In this document: piece after piece, positions 22,580 to 29,591 of the stretch
Layout of the letters: every line of letters starts with the position of its first letter
How positions within the stretch are numbered: the stretch's first letter is position 1
From: a virus
Length of the DNA stretch: 41,542 bases
Strand: one strand, 5' to 3'
IMG/VR virus record: IMGVR_UViG_3300044736_000014
Span: 1 to 41,542 of that record
Made by a program: the position numbers and the translations under genes
Notes under the pieces: model-generated
Seen by the model: the letters and a program-made list of their open reading frames with translations, nothing else
What the model was told of the DNA's origin: nothing
Database searches by the model: none

Positions 22580-23202
22580 ACACCCCCGGCCAGGAGGCCC
22601 TCAAAAAGGAGTCGGGAGCCCTCACCGAACGCTTTGCCGCTGCGCCGGAGGTGGCAAAGCTGCCCGGCCAGCGCACGCAGCTCGTCCTGTGCGGAGCCTT
22701 GTTCGTTCTCGTCTGCGCACTCGCCTTCTTCGGCTACCGCTACGCCCATACCCTCACGAAGATCAGCCAGCTCGAGCGCCAGATTGCCACTGCACCGCCC
22801 GAGCAACGTGACCGCATCCTGGGGGAGCTCCATCACGAGGTGGTCACGGCTGGGGTGCCGGGGCTGAGCGTAGCGGGACCCAAGGGTGAGACCGGAGCTG
22901 CGAGTACGGTGCCGGGGCCAAAGGGGGACACCGGTGCAGCTAGCACAGTGCCGGGGCCAAAGGGCGAGAAGGGGGACAAAGGGGATACGGTCGTAGTTCC
23001 TTCGCCGTATCCGGTGTTTGTCCTGGGACCTACGGTGACGATCACTCCCCCGCCGCCGAAGCCCAGCCCGCGCCCGCGTCGCCCCACGGATACGGCCACG
23101 TTCGGGCCGACACCTTCGCCCAGTCCGACACCTTCGCCCAGTCCGTGCCTGCTCATCGTCTCATCGACGGCTGTCACCATCGGCGGTCTCATCTGCCCAT
23201 GA
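22576..23202 (+). CDS. membrane protein with collagen-like repeats
   Basis: A 208-residue protein from GTG 22576. A cytoplasmic N-terminus of about 34 residues is followed by a membrane segment (QLVLCGALFVLVCALAFFGYRY), a short coiled part, then Gly-x-y repeats (GPKGETGAAS, GPKGDTGAAS, GPKGEKGDKGD) at about residues 98-137, and a long Pro/Ser tail. Collagen-like repeats can form triple helices. The topology places the repeats outside the membrane. In a lysis cassette it may span the cell wall, but function is unknown. Internal tandem repeats are marked separately. Confidence 0.6.
   Translation: MNTPGQEALKKESGALTERFAAAPEVAKLPGQRTQLVLCGALFVLVCALAFFGYRYAHTLTKISQLERQIATAPPEQRDRILGELHHEVVTAGVPGLSVAGPKGETGAASTVPGPKGDTGAASTVPGPKGEKGDKGDTVVVPSPYPVFVLGPTVTITPPPPKPSPRPRRPTDTATFGPTPSPSPTPSPSPCLLIVSSTAVTIGGLICP
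23107..23142 (+). repeat. 18-bp tandem repeat, two copies
   Basis: The 18-mer beginning CCGACACCTTCGCC occurs twice head to tail and encodes Pro/Thr/Ser repeats in the tail of the collagen-like protein. Confidence 0.8.
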
Positions 23203-23215
23203 AAGGAGGTACACC

Positions 23216-23350
23216 ATGCTCGCAGGGATCTTGCTCGTCGCCGGTTCGTTTCTGACTCACTACGTTCCGTTCATCGGCCCGTTCCTCGGGGGCGGTCTCG
23301 ACACGCTGGCCGCAATCTTGCAGGTCATCGCCCGCGGAGGCATCGGCTGA
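23216..23350 (+). CDS. 44-residue hydrophobic protein, holin candidate
   Basis: AAAGGAGGT at 23202-23210 lies 5 nt before the ATG, one of the strongest ribosome binding sites in the window, so a high expression level is likely. The product is nearly all hydrophobic (MLAGILLVAGSFLTHYV, then LDTLAAILQVIA), with a Gly-rich centre that could form a hairpin of two short membrane helices. Its place after the lysins suggests a holin or antiholin. No family assignment. Confidence 0.55.
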   Translation: MLAGILLVAGSFLTHYVPFIGPFLGGGLDTLAAILQVIARGGIG

Positions 23351-23361
23351 AAGGAGCCGTC

Positions 23362-23676
23362 ATGTTCAAGAAGCTGCACGCCAAGATTGACGAGGTGCTG
23401 GCGATTCTCAGGCTTCTCCCGGCGCTGATGGGAGACGTGAAGGCGACGATGGCGATCATGCACAAGGACGTCACCGACGGTGTGGCAACGCTGCACGAGG
23501 TGCGGGCGCTGACGGGGCACACAGCCACGGTCACGGCAATGGCGGCTCAGGCATCGGTGCCTAGTTCGGTGCCCGTCGTGCTGCCGCCCGCTCCTGCGCC
23601 CGCTCAGGCGCTCCAGAAGGACCTGGGGAGCATCGTGGCGGGGGTGGACCCGATGAAGGGCGTCCACCTGCCGTGA
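23362..23676 (+). CDS. small helical protein of the lysis region
   Basis: This 104-residue protein starts at ATG with AAAGGAG 6-7 nt upstream. Residues 1-55 are an amphipathic helical region (KLHAKIDEVLAILRLLPALM, then MAIMHKDVTDGVATLHEV), followed by a Val/Pro/Ala-rich linker and a short end. It could act with the adjacent membrane proteins. Its stop overlaps the next GTG. Confidence 0.5.
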   Translation: MFKKLHAKIDEVLAILRLLPALMGDVKATMAIMHKDVTDGVATLHEVRALTGHTATVTAMAAQASVPSSVPVVLPPAPAPAQALQKDLGSIVAGVDPMKGVHLP

Positions 23677-23870
23677 GCCTTCTGCGTTCGGAACCGGCGC
23701 TGGTGGGTGGACTACTGGCGTCGGTCATGGTCCTGGGTGCCGCCTACTTCCTGACGACAGCCCAGATGATCGCGGCCGGGGCGCTGATACCGATCGTGGC
23801 CGGGCTGTTCATCCGGTCACAGGTCGTTCCCGCGTCGAAGGTTGAGCCGGTCATCCCGCCCCCGAAGTGA
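23673..23870 (+). CDS. two-pass membrane protein, holin-like
   Basis: From GTG 23673 (GTGA overlap), 65 residues. Two hydrophobic segments, about residues 9-27 (LVGGLLASVMVLGAAYFL) and 31-49 (MIAAGALIPIVAGLFI), are separated by a short turn. A Pro/Lys tail follows. Such short two-helix proteins beside an endolysin are typical holins that open the membrane at a set time. It competes with the 23216 product for that role. Confidence 0.6.
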   Translation: MSLLRSEPALVGGLLASVMVLGAAYFLTTAQMIAAGALIPIVAGLFIRSQVVPASKVEPVIPPPK

Positions 23871-23989
23871 TCCTCGCCGACGTCTACTGGTTCTACGCCC
23901 AGCGGGCTTGGGCTGTGGCCATCACGCTCATCGTCGCCATGATCTGCGGGACCACGATCCTGCTGTACTGGTGGAGCAACCGGCGCTGA
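23867..23989 (+). CDS. 40-residue membrane peptide
   Basis: Starts at a GTG overlapping the holin-like stop. VYWFYAQRAWAVAITLIVAM and the following hydrophobic run form one membrane segment, ending WWSNRR with basic residues inside. It is the last gene of the late region. Function unknown; probably a lysis accessory. Confidence 0.5.
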   Translation: MILADVYWFYAQRAWAVAITLIVAMICGTTILLYWWSNRR

Positions 23990-24071
23990 GCGGTCATGCG
24001 GTCTGGGGCCAGTCGTTTAGTTCGCAACAGTGTGACATGGAGTGAGAGCACAAGCAATACAGCGACAGGGG

Positions 24072-24100
24072 TTGACAGGGACCTAGTGGACATGCACAAT
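24072..24100 (+). promoter_or_regulatory. early promoter upstream of the HTH gene
   Basis: A perfect TTGACA (24072-24077), 17-bp spacer and CACAAT (24095-24100) form a sigma-70-type promoter. Transcription would start about 24106-24108, at most a few bases before the ATG at 24110, so the mRNA would be nearly leaderless. It opens the 14-kb rightward early region. Confidence 0.6.
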
Positions 24101-24109
24101 AGCCAAGCC

Positions 24110-24304
24110 ATGGCTAAGACACCAGTGAAGTGGACACCAGCACCGCAGACCGGACAGCAGATTGCGGCCCTGTACCGAGCCCACAAGACGCCTGCGGAGA
24201 TCGCTGTCGAGGTGGGCTGCACACAGAGGACCGTCTACCGCTGGCTGCACCGACTGATGGACGCCGGGGAGATCGAGCCGGCCGGAGAAGAGAGGACGGC
24301 GTAA
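24110..24304 (+). CDS. small helix-turn-helix DNA-binding protein
   Basis: A 64-residue protein. Residues 16-48 are a clear helix-turn-helix: QQIAALYRAHKTPAEIAVEVGC then TQRTVYRWLHRLMDAG, as in resolvase- or Mar-type winged folds. It is the first gene after the early promoter and is probably a regulator of the early region or a DNA-binding replication factor. ATG 24110 was chosen because the promoter -10 box ends at 24100; an in-frame ATG at 24092 lies within the promoter. Confidence 0.75.
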   Translation: MAKTPVKWTPAPQTGQQIAALYRAHKTPAEIAVEVGCTQRTVYRWLHRLMDAGEIEPAGEERTA

Positions 24305-24561
24305 TGGCTGAGCAGATGGCTTTCGAAGGGATGGACATCGAACAGGAGCGCATCAAGCTCAAGGCGGCTTGGGTGGCGGGGCTCGGCATGTTGCACATCG
24401 GGGACAAGGTGCGGATTGAGGGCACCGCCAAGTGCGTCGGGGTCGCATTCGAGAAGGACCCGAAGACGGGCGAGGGCATCCGCATCCACATCATCGCCGC
24501 CGAAGAGATCACGGCCACGGAAGTCGTCACCGACGACACCATCGCCGGTCTCGGGAACTAG
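24304..24561 (+). CDS. hypothetical early protein
   Basis: This 85-residue protein shares one base with the stop of the HTH gene. The first half is helical and charged (DIEQERIKLKAAWVAGLG), the second half beta-rich with KVRIEGTAKCVGVAF and IRIHIIAAEEI. No motif. A frame shared with the first early gene suggests joint expression. Confidence 0.55.
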   Translation: MAEQMAFEGMDIEQERIKLKAAWVAGLGMLHIGDKVRIEGTAKCVGVAFEKDPKTGEGIRIHIIAAEEITATEVVTDDTIAGLGN

Positions 24562-24571
24562 GGGAAAGGCA

Positions 24572-24823
24572 GTGCCCCCCGCTGTGAACGAGGGGCACCG
24601 GGGCCAGGCAATGGCTTCGGACGGATTCTACCCGGAAGGGGGCAGGGCAATGGGAGCAGGGACATCGGAAGAGATTCAGGAGCGCATCGCTGCCGCGCTG
24701 GTGCTAGCCGAGCGGGTCTGCGCCAAGTGCCGACCCGCACGCATCGAGAGCGGCCCCCAGTCCGAGGCCCAGTGGGAAGAGGACATGCGGGAGATGTACC
24801 CGGGGTGGGGTGAGGCCGAGTGA
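24572..24823 (+). CDS. small early protein with one CxxC
   Basis: GTG 24572 follows AGGGGA at 24560-24565 and gives 83 residues; ATG 24611 and ATG 24650 are in-frame alternatives. The C-terminal half is helical and acidic (EEIQERIAAALVLAERVCAKCRP, EAQWEEDMREMYPGWGEAE). A single CAKC pair could bind metal in a dimer. Function unknown. The stop overlaps the next GTG. Confidence 0.5.
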   Translation: MPPAVNEGHRGQAMASDGFYPEGGRAMGAGTSEEIQERIAAALVLAERVCAKCRPARIESGPQSEAQWEEDMREMYPGWGEAE

Positions 24824-25002
24824 CCTACGTGCTGACGTTGGCGTGTCGCAACGGGCATCGGTTCTCCGGGCCGGAAGAACTCGTAAGGCCGATGAACCTC
24901 CAGCCGTGCCCCGGCGACGGCGAGCCCTGCGGCCGGCCGTTGTTCATTGCGAAGCTCGAGGTTCGGCTGAACGTGCGGGTCACGAAGGTGTGTGCCGAGT
25001 GA
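24820..25002 (+). CDS. zinc-binding microprotein
   Basis: From GTG 24820 (GTGA), 60 residues with Cys at about 9, 31, 38 and 58 and His at 13, spaced ACRNGHRF, PCPGDGEPCGRP and KVCAE. The layout may form a single zinc site or a small ribbon. Basic C-terminus. Function not recognised. It is the first of a long chain of 4-bp overlaps (24820 to 28719). Confidence 0.55.
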   Translation: MTYVLTLACRNGHRFSGPEELVRPMNLQPCPGDGEPCGRPLFIAKLEVRLNVRVTKVCAE

Positions 25003-25242
25003 GCGCCTCACCGCGGTTCGACGTCGATGGCGAATCGTTCCCCCTTTTCTCCCCGGCTGAGCTTGGCGAGGACGAGAGCCCGATCGAGCGGGACCTGCGG
25101 GAGGCACGGTTTGCGGGAGGCGAAGGCCCGGGAGGCGCAGAAGTTCCGGTGCCCGACGTGCCTTGTGCCGGGGGCGCTCGCCAGAGGTGGTGATCGGTAT
25201 CACGGCCCGGGGCTCTGCGACCAGCCGGGGGGTGCGGCATGA
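24999..25242 (+). CDS. zinc-ribbon microprotein with a +1 frame change
   Basis: The frame from GTG 24999 (GTGA overlap with the upstream stop) reads DVDGESFPLFSPAELGEDE and then LREAR before turning unconvincing and stopping at 25193. The frame one base ahead reads LREAKAREAQKFRCPTC, then a second Cys in GLCDQPGG, and stops at 25242, making ATGA with the next gene. The start of one frame and the end of the other both show coupling overlaps. One extra base around 25108-25120 would explain both. It is a sequencing or assembly error, a real mutation, or a programmed +1 shift. Confidence 0.5.
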
Positions 25243-25445
25243 GGTCCGCCCCCGAGGTGCTGGTGCGGATGCTGATCGGGGCGCCCGTTGCGTTCCTGCT
25301 CACCCTGGGCTTCGTGTGGATCGTCGACCGGGTGTTCGGGGAGACGGAGACGGTGCTCGAGCTGGTGCAGCGGACGGAACTCGACCTGGCCGAGCGGGAC
25401 CTGTGGGACCGGCTGGCGGTGGGCGCCTGCGAGTGGCTGCCATGA
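25239..25445 (+). CDS. single-pass membrane protein
   Basis: This 68-residue protein is joined by ATGA to the zinc-ribbon gene. Residues 8-30 form a membrane segment (VRMLIGAPVAFLLTLGFVWIV), followed by an acidic helical part (FGETETVLELVQRTELDLAERD). It overlaps the next gene by ATGA. No homologue recognised. Confidence 0.55.
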   Translation: MRSAPEVLVRMLIGAPVAFLLTLGFVWIVDRVFGETETVLELVQRTELDLAERDLWDRLAVGACEWLP

Positions 25446-25687
25446 ACGTTGCCAAGGACGACGCCCGAATGTTCGCCGCCAAGATGAACCTCCCGCTTGC
25501 GCCTAACTCACTCACCGGGGCGGTGGAGGTCGCTGAGAGGTTTCTACTGTTCCACTCGTTCAGCGTCTCGGACGATGCGTCACGCGCGCTGGCCAGCGCC
25601 ACGTTCATCTTCGGCGGCAATCGCGAAGCGTGGGAGGTCTACCGGACCGTGCAGGACTTCTGGGCTGTCCGGAGGTTCGGATCATGA
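25442..25687 (+). CDS. small hypothetical protein
   Basis: An 81-residue, mostly helical protein that starts in an ATGA overlap. Ala- and Phe-rich with a central AVEVAERFLLFHSFSVSDDAS and a C-terminal AWEVYRTVQDFWAVRRFGS. No motif. Early-operon context only. Confidence 0.5.
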   Translation: MNVAKDDARMFAAKMNLPLAPNSLTGAVEVAERFLLFHSFSVSDDASRALASATFIFGGNREAWEVYRTVQDFWAVRRFGS

Positions 25688-25854
25688 AGCGCCCGGAGCC
25701 GCTGGCCAGCTGCCGGAACTGCGGGGCCGAATACCTCTTCCTCGTCCCGGCTCGGTGCCACCTCTGCGGGGTCCCGATGCTGGTCCTCATCAAGCCCGAG
25801 CCCAAACCAACCACTCGACTTCTAACCATTGTCCAAAAGGGGGATTCACTGTGA
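25684..25854 (+). CDS. zinc-ribbon microprotein
   Basis: A 56-residue protein starting at ATG 25684 (ATGA). SCRNCGAEYLFLVPARCHLCG has two CxxC knuckles spaced 13 residues apart, a compact zinc ribbon. The Lys/Pro-rich C-terminus runs into the stop that overlaps the next GTG. Confidence 0.6.
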   Translation: MKRPEPLASCRNCGAEYLFLVPARCHLCGVPMLVLIKPEPKPTTRLLTIVQKGDSL

Positions 25855-27248
25855 GCGGCCAGGATCTTGCGGTACAGCAGCCGGGGGGGCTTGCCGATCC
25901 CGGGGGGACGCATCCAGTCCCGAGGATTTCGCCTGACCTAGTGCGGCCTCGGCTGCCCGAGGTGGGGCGGATCCGGCTCGGCGAGAAGAAGGGCGAGAAG
26001 GGCTACCCGGCGAAGCTGGACACGTTCCGGTTCACGTCCCGGGACAAGGCGCTCATGGAGGTCGTCGCCGAGCGGTTCGGGGGCCACGTGCTGGACTGGA
26101 TGAGCGACGAGGGGCCGCAGTTCCAGGTCTACTCGCAGGCCACGTCGCTCGAGGTCGTCGTGCCCCGAACCGAGCTCGCCTTCTCCCAGTGGTTCGAGAA
26201 CTGGGACGGGGCGGTCTGCCGCCGTCGCTGCGACGGGCACCACGACATCATCGGGGACCGGGCCTGTGTCTGCGACCCTGACAAGCAGGACTGCCTGCCG
26301 ACGACCCGGCTGAACATCATGCTCCCGGACATCCCCGGCATGGGCGTGTGGCGGGTGGAGTCGCACGGGTTCAACGCCGCTGCCGAGATTCTGGGCACGA
26401 TCGAGCTGGCAGCGGCGTCCGGGGCGAGCCTGCTGCCCGCCACGCTGACCCTCGCCCAGCGGTCCAAGCGGCGGCCGGATCCCAAGAACCCGATGAAGAT
26501 CGTCACCAACCGGTTCGTCGTGCCCGTGCTGGTCATCAACGCCAGCCTCCGGGAGATGGTCGCCGAGCAGGATGCCATCCGCCGCCGCACGCTGGGGATG
26601 CTGCCGATGGCCGAGCTTGCCGACGAGAGCCGCATGCGGGCGCTGCGGACAGCGGTGTTCACGCGCTGGCCCAAGAGTGTCGACGAGCCCGAGCGGTCAC
26701 AGCGCCTCGCCCAGCTTTCGGCCATGCTCGGGCGGCCGGTGCTGACCATCTCGGCCGACCACGATCTGACCATGCGGGAGGCCATCCTTCTGACCGACAC
26801 GGTGGAGTCGCTGCTCGCCGACAACAGGACTGTCACAGCCGGGGAGCCTGTCCCCCAGGTGAGCCCCGAGGATTCCTCGGGAGAGGGGGTGATGCCGGCC
26901 GAGACAGATGGGCCGGATTGGAACGAGGATCCGACACGGCCCGCAGATGTGCCGGGCGGGGTGGGAGCTACCAAGGGTCAGGGGACCCGACAGGCACCCG
27001 CCCCGCCGGCACCACACATGACTGAATCGCTGCTGGATGAGTCGGATGCGGAGGTGGAGTACCGGGAGATCAAGGCGCAGATCAAGGAACGGCGTCGTAG
27101 CGCCGCAGCCATCGCCACCACTCGGGAGTTCCTGATCGGGCTCGGCGGTGAGTTCAAGGGGATGACCGAGGTTGATGCCGTCAAGGCGCTGAGCGAAAGC
27201 CAGCTTGAATCACTGACCGCCAAGCTGATTGAACGGCACCTCTCGTGA
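25851..27248 (+). CDS. recombination directionality factor, phiC31 gp3-like
   Basis: This 465-residue protein begins with a short variable part, then from about residue 40 matches gp3-type factors: VGRIRLGEKK and LDTFRFTSRDKALMEVVAERFGG, a WFENWDG block, a zinc-like cluster CRRRCDGHHD...CVCDPDKQDC, TTRLNIMLPDIPGMGVWRVESHG and PATLTLAQRSKRR. gp3 switches a serine integrase from insertion to excision. This one is about twice the size; residues 310-465 are an acidic linker and a helical tail. No integrase is visible here, and lytic relatives carry gp3-like genes too. Confidence 0.8.
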   Translation: MSGQDLAVQQPGGLADPGGTHPVPRISPDLVRPRLPEVGRIRLGEKKGEKGYPAKLDTFRFTSRDKALMEVVAERFGGHVLDWMSDEGPQFQVYSQATSLEVVVPRTELAFSQWFENWDGAVCRRRCDGHHDIIGDRACVCDPDKQDCLPTTRLNIMLPDIPGMGVWRVESHGFNAAAEILGTIELAAASGASLLPATLTLAQRSKRRPDPKNPMKIVTNRFVVPVLVINASLREMVAEQDAIRRRTLGMLPMAELADESRMRALRTAVFTRWPKSVDEPERSQRLAQLSAMLGRPVLTISADHDLTMREAILLTDTVESLLADNRTVTAGEPVPQVSPEDSSGEGVMPAETDGPDWNEDPTRPADVPGGVGATKGQGTRQAPAPPAPHMTESLLDESDAEVEYREIKAQIKERRRSAAAIATTREFLIGLGGEFKGMTEVDAVKALSESQLESLTAKLIERHLS

Positions 27249-27508
27249 GCATCGTCAAGGTGACCCGGGAGTGCGTGACCTGCGGGGCAACGTTCAAGGT
27301 TGACTCGAGGTCGAAGGCTACGGAGTGCTGGGCGCACCATCTGGTCTCGCAGGCGAAGGCTGAGATTGAGCACGCCGACCGGCACGCGGCAGCGATGGTG
27401 GAGTTCGCGGCAGCCCACGCCGATGAAGACCCGTTCCTGAACCGCTGGGGGCAGCCCTTCGGCATGACGCACACGGGCAAGGACCCGCACCGGGCGGTGA
27501 GGCCATGA
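27245..27508 (+). CDS. small zinc-finger-like protein
   Basis: 87 residues from GTG 27245 (overlap). CVTCGATFKV is one CxxC knuckle; a C...H pair (ECWAHH) may complete a C2CH site. The rest is helical, with HAAAMVEFAAAHADED. It ends with TGA overlapping the next ATG. It is probably a nucleic-acid-binding microprotein; the role is not recognised. Confidence 0.6.
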   Translation: MSIVKVTRECVTCGATFKVDSRSKATECWAHHLVSQAKAEIEHADRHAAAMVEFAAAHADEDPFLNRWGQPFGMTHTGKDPHRAVRP

Positions 27509-27726
27509 GCAGCACCAAGCTACGGCCATGCCCTTCATGCGGATGGATTCGCAACGCCCGGTCTGACGACTCGTCGTGTCGATCCTGCAAGTCCCCCAGC
27601 GAGAGCGTGACCCAAGGGGTAGCTGAGGCAGTTGAGGCTGAGGCCCGGAAGCGGTTCATGGTGGCAATGGTGTACCTAGCCCTCAGCGCCGACATCAAGC
27701 AACGGAAACAGAGGCGGTCGGCATGA
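27505..27726 (+). CDS. zinc-ribbon microprotein
   Basis: This 73-residue protein starts at ATG 27505 (ATGA). Two CxxC pairs, CPSC and CRSC, are spaced 17 residues apart in a zinc ribbon of the rubredoxin-knuckle type. A helix with AVEAEARKRFMVAMVYLAL follows, then basic residues. Function unknown. Confidence 0.6.
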   Translation: MSSTKLRPCPSCGWIRNARSDDSSCRSCKSPSESVTQGVAEAVEAEARKRFMVAMVYLALSADIKQRKQRRSA

Positions 27727-27857
27727 ACGTGCAGACGTGGAAGGCGCGGTGCGTGCTGTGCGGGAAGCTGGTGGCGGTGCGGGCCAGCTCGGATGAGGCC
27801 GCCAAGGTGCTCGACCACCACCTGGCGAAGGAGCACGGGATCGCGGTGGAGTCGTGA
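27723..27857 (+). CDS. 44-residue zinc-finger microprotein
   Basis: ATG 27723 overlaps the previous stop. CVLCGK and a later HH-x-x-x-x-H (DHHLAKEH) form a possible C2H2 zinc finger (C-x2-C ... H-x5-H). It looks like a single classical finger, rare in bacterial phages but common among actinophage small genes. The stop overlaps the next GTG. Confidence 0.55.
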   Translation: MNVQTWKARCVLCGKLVAVRASSDEAAKVLDHHLAKEHGIAVES

Positions 27858-28204
27858 AGCGCTTCGAGGGCCTGGACCTGATGGCGAACCTAGTGGAGCC
27901 GGGGTGGAGCGGGACCACGGGCGCCCGAGCGTTGTGGTGCGGGTGGCGTGGTACCGACACATCTGAGACTTGGGAGCCGAACTTTCAAGGCATCCCCTGC
28001 TGCATTGAGGGTGCCGAGCGCCGAGCGCAGACGATCCTTTTCCGGGTGCCGTTCCCTCCTGCCCGCTTCCTCCCCGCCCCGCCTGAGGGCTTCGAGGGAT
28101 GGAGCCAGTGGAACGACGCCGATGGCCGCACGCAGCAGCAGGTAATCGACTTCCTCCGCAACCTCGCCGCCATCGAGCGGGTCAAGGAAGCGAGGGCAGC
28201 GTGA
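27854..28204 (+). CDS. hypothetical protein
   Basis: 116 residues from GTG 27854. Mixed composition with many Trp and Pro (WSQWNDADG; PPARFLPAPPEGF). No motif recognised. The last 25 residues form a helix (QQVIDFLRNLAAIERVKEA). It lies in a chain of overlapping genes in front of the RusA-like gene. Confidence 0.5.
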   Translation: MKRFEGLDLMANLVEPGWSGTTGARALWCGWRGTDTSETWEPNFQGIPCCIEGAERRAQTILFRVPFPPARFLPAPPEGFEGWSQWNDADGRTQQQVIDFLRNLAAIERVKEARAA

Positions 28205-28719
28205 GCGATTTCGTGCTGAGCCCGTGGAGCAACCAGGGCCTTTCGCTGCGCGATGCTCCAACGCCGATCACGGTCGTCGTGCCGTGGCCGCGGGTGCCAG
28301 TGCTGACGCCGGGGGGCAAGCCGTCGAAGGCGAAGATGGCCGGGCGGCTCATCCCCTGGCTGTCGGCGAACGTAGTGAACAACCTGCCGAAGCCCGTCTA
28401 CCGCTCGCACGTGACCCGGTGGCGGGAGGCCACGCTAGGAATGGTGCCGCAATACGAGGGCATGTGCCGAGGGGAGGACCCGAACTGGCATCCGGCCTTC
28501 ACTGGCCCCGTTGAGGTGTCTGTGAAGCTCTACAAGGCCACGGCGAGCCTGATGGACCCGTTGGCCGTGCTGGAGGGTCTAAAGCCCGTGGTGGACGGCC
28601 TGGAGGCGTCTGGGCTGCTTGTGAACGACCGCCAGGTGGTCGGGGGCTGGGGTGAGGCGCTGAAGGCCGGGAGCCGGGATGAGTGCCGCGTTGTCGTGAC
28701 CTTGATACCGGTGGCATGA
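28201..28719 (+). CDS. RusA-like Holliday junction resolvase (tentative)
   Basis: A 172-residue protein from GTG 28201. RusA enzymes are small dimeric nucleases that cut four-way junctions using Asp residues in a D-x-D-N...DD pattern. Here, the segment GPVEVSVKLYKATA, then MDPLAVLEGLKPVVDGLEASGLLVNDRQVVGGW shows the family layout, but the DN motif reads DP-LA and the later pair is ND, so two of the usual acidic residues appear changed. It may have a different or lost activity. Sits near other DNA-processing genes. Confidence 0.5.
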   Translation: MSDFVLSPWSNQGLSLRDAPTPITVVVPWPRVPVLTPGGKPSKAKMAGRLIPWLSANVVNNLPKPVYRSHVTRWREATLGMVPQYEGMCRGEDPNWHPAFTGPVEVSVKLYKATASLMDPLAVLEGLKPVVDGLEASGLLVNDRQVVGGWGEALKAGSRDECRVVVTLIPVA

Positions 28720-29195
28720 AGCAGCCCTCGCCTCGAGACGGCGTAAAGCGGTTCTGGTCGAAAGTTGATCGGCATGGACCCATACCGGACTACCGACCGG
28801 ACCTTGGCCCCTGCTGGCTCTATCCCAAAGCTCTGACCGAACACGGCTACTCCTACTTCATAGTCAATGCGAAGTCGGTAGCTATTCACCGGTTCGCTTA
28901 CGAACTCATCGTTGGCCCGATCCCCGATGGTATGCAGATTGACCACCTATGCCGAGTCCGCCGCTGTGTGAACCCTTGGCACCTAGAGCCTGTCACGAAT
29001 CGGGAGAACGGACTGCGGGGGATCAGTTTTGCAGCAGCGAACGCCCAGAAAACCCATTGTCCACACGGCCACCCGTACGACCAAGAGAACACCCGCATCG
29101 GCTCAAAGGGTGAACGTCTCTGTCGAGCCTGTGCAACGCGTCGCTCAAGCCGAAACGCGGCAAAGCGCAAGGAACTTAGGAGGAAAGCATCTTGA
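28716..29195 (+). CDS. HNH homing-type endonuclease
   Basis: A 159-residue protein. It has FWSKVDR near the start, GPCWLYPKAL, then HRFAYELIVGPIPDG and DHLCRVRRCVNPWHLEPVT (HNH core), plus a C-terminal CPHGHPYDQENTRI and CRACATRRSSR zinc part. This architecture is common in actinophage free-standing homing nucleases, which spread by cutting uninserted alleles. It is inserted between the RusA-like gene and a run of small genes. AGGAGG follows its stop region for the next mini-gene. Confidence 0.85.
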   Translation: MKQPSPRDGVKRFWSKVDRHGPIPDYRPDLGPCWLYPKALTEHGYSYFIVNAKSVAIHRFAYELIVGPIPDGMQIDHLCRVRRCVNPWHLEPVTNRENGLRGISFAAANAQKTHCPHGHPYDQENTRIGSKGERLCRACATRRSSRNAAKRKELRRKAS

Positions 29196-29233
29196 GAACT
29201 TTGGAAGTCACGCTGCTGGCAGTGGCGCCGTGA
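29192..29233 (+). CDS. 13-codon leader peptide
   Basis: AGGAGG at 29178-29183 lies 8 nt before a TTG at 29192, the best ribosome binding site nearby. The frame reads 13 residues (MRTLEVTLLAVAP) and stops at 29231-29233, overlapping GTG 29230 of the next gene (GTGA). This suggests a coupled leader peptide that delivers ribosomes to the weak start at 29230. It could also be the remnant of a gene cut by the HNH element. Confidence 0.45.
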   Translation: MRTLEVTLLAVAP

Positions 29234-29436
29234 GCGAGTCCAAGTTCAAGGGCAGTCGGCCAGCGTATCCGTCGGCTGACCTGTGCCTCGACGTGAAGAA
29301 GCACACCTTGCACCCGAAGAACTTCCTGGGGCACGTGGCATGGGCTGACGAGATGAACAAGACCCATGACCAGACCCAATGCTCTACCTGTGGCTACTGG
29401 GCCATATGGATTCCACGGCCGAAGGTGAAGCCGTGA
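29230..29436 (+). CDS. small protein with CxxC pair
   Basis: 68 residues from GTG 29230. SESKFKGSRPAYPSADL is basic; a CSTCGYWAIW segment near residues 53-62 is a CxxC knuckle and a Cys near 20 (LCLDVKKH) could contribute. It depends on coupling from the 13-codon leader for translation. It is also coupled to the next gene by GTGA. Confidence 0.5.
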   Translation: MSESKFKGSRPAYPSADLCLDVKKHTLHPKNFLGHVAWADEMNKTHDQTQCSTCGYWAIWIPRPKVKP

Positions 29437-29591
29437 CCCCCGTTGCGGTGGGTGTGGTGGTGCGGGACGGGGCCAGGCGGGAGCGGCTGCGGGTGCTGGA
29501 GCTGCTGCCGGGCGGGGTGGCGCGGTGCGTGGACACGGCGCAGCGGATCCACTGGCTGCCGGCGGAACGGTTGCGGGCGGTGAAGCGGTGA
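29433..29591 (+). CDS. 52-residue hypothetical protein
   Basis: GTG start overlapping the previous TGA. A compact beta-rich domain (VAVGVVVRDGARRERLRVLEL then GVARCVDTAQRIHWLPAERL) with basic residues. It resembles a small SH3-like fold, but no family can be named. The stop overlaps the GTG of the methylase. Confidence 0.5.
   Translation: MTPVAVGVVVRDGARRERLRVLELLPGGVARCVDTAQRIHWLPAERLRAVKR

Noticed and set aside
22850-23142. CRISPR-like array
   Set aside because: Repeats are coding Gly-x-y and Pro/Ser repeats in one frame with no unique spacers of constant length. No array was seen elsewhere.
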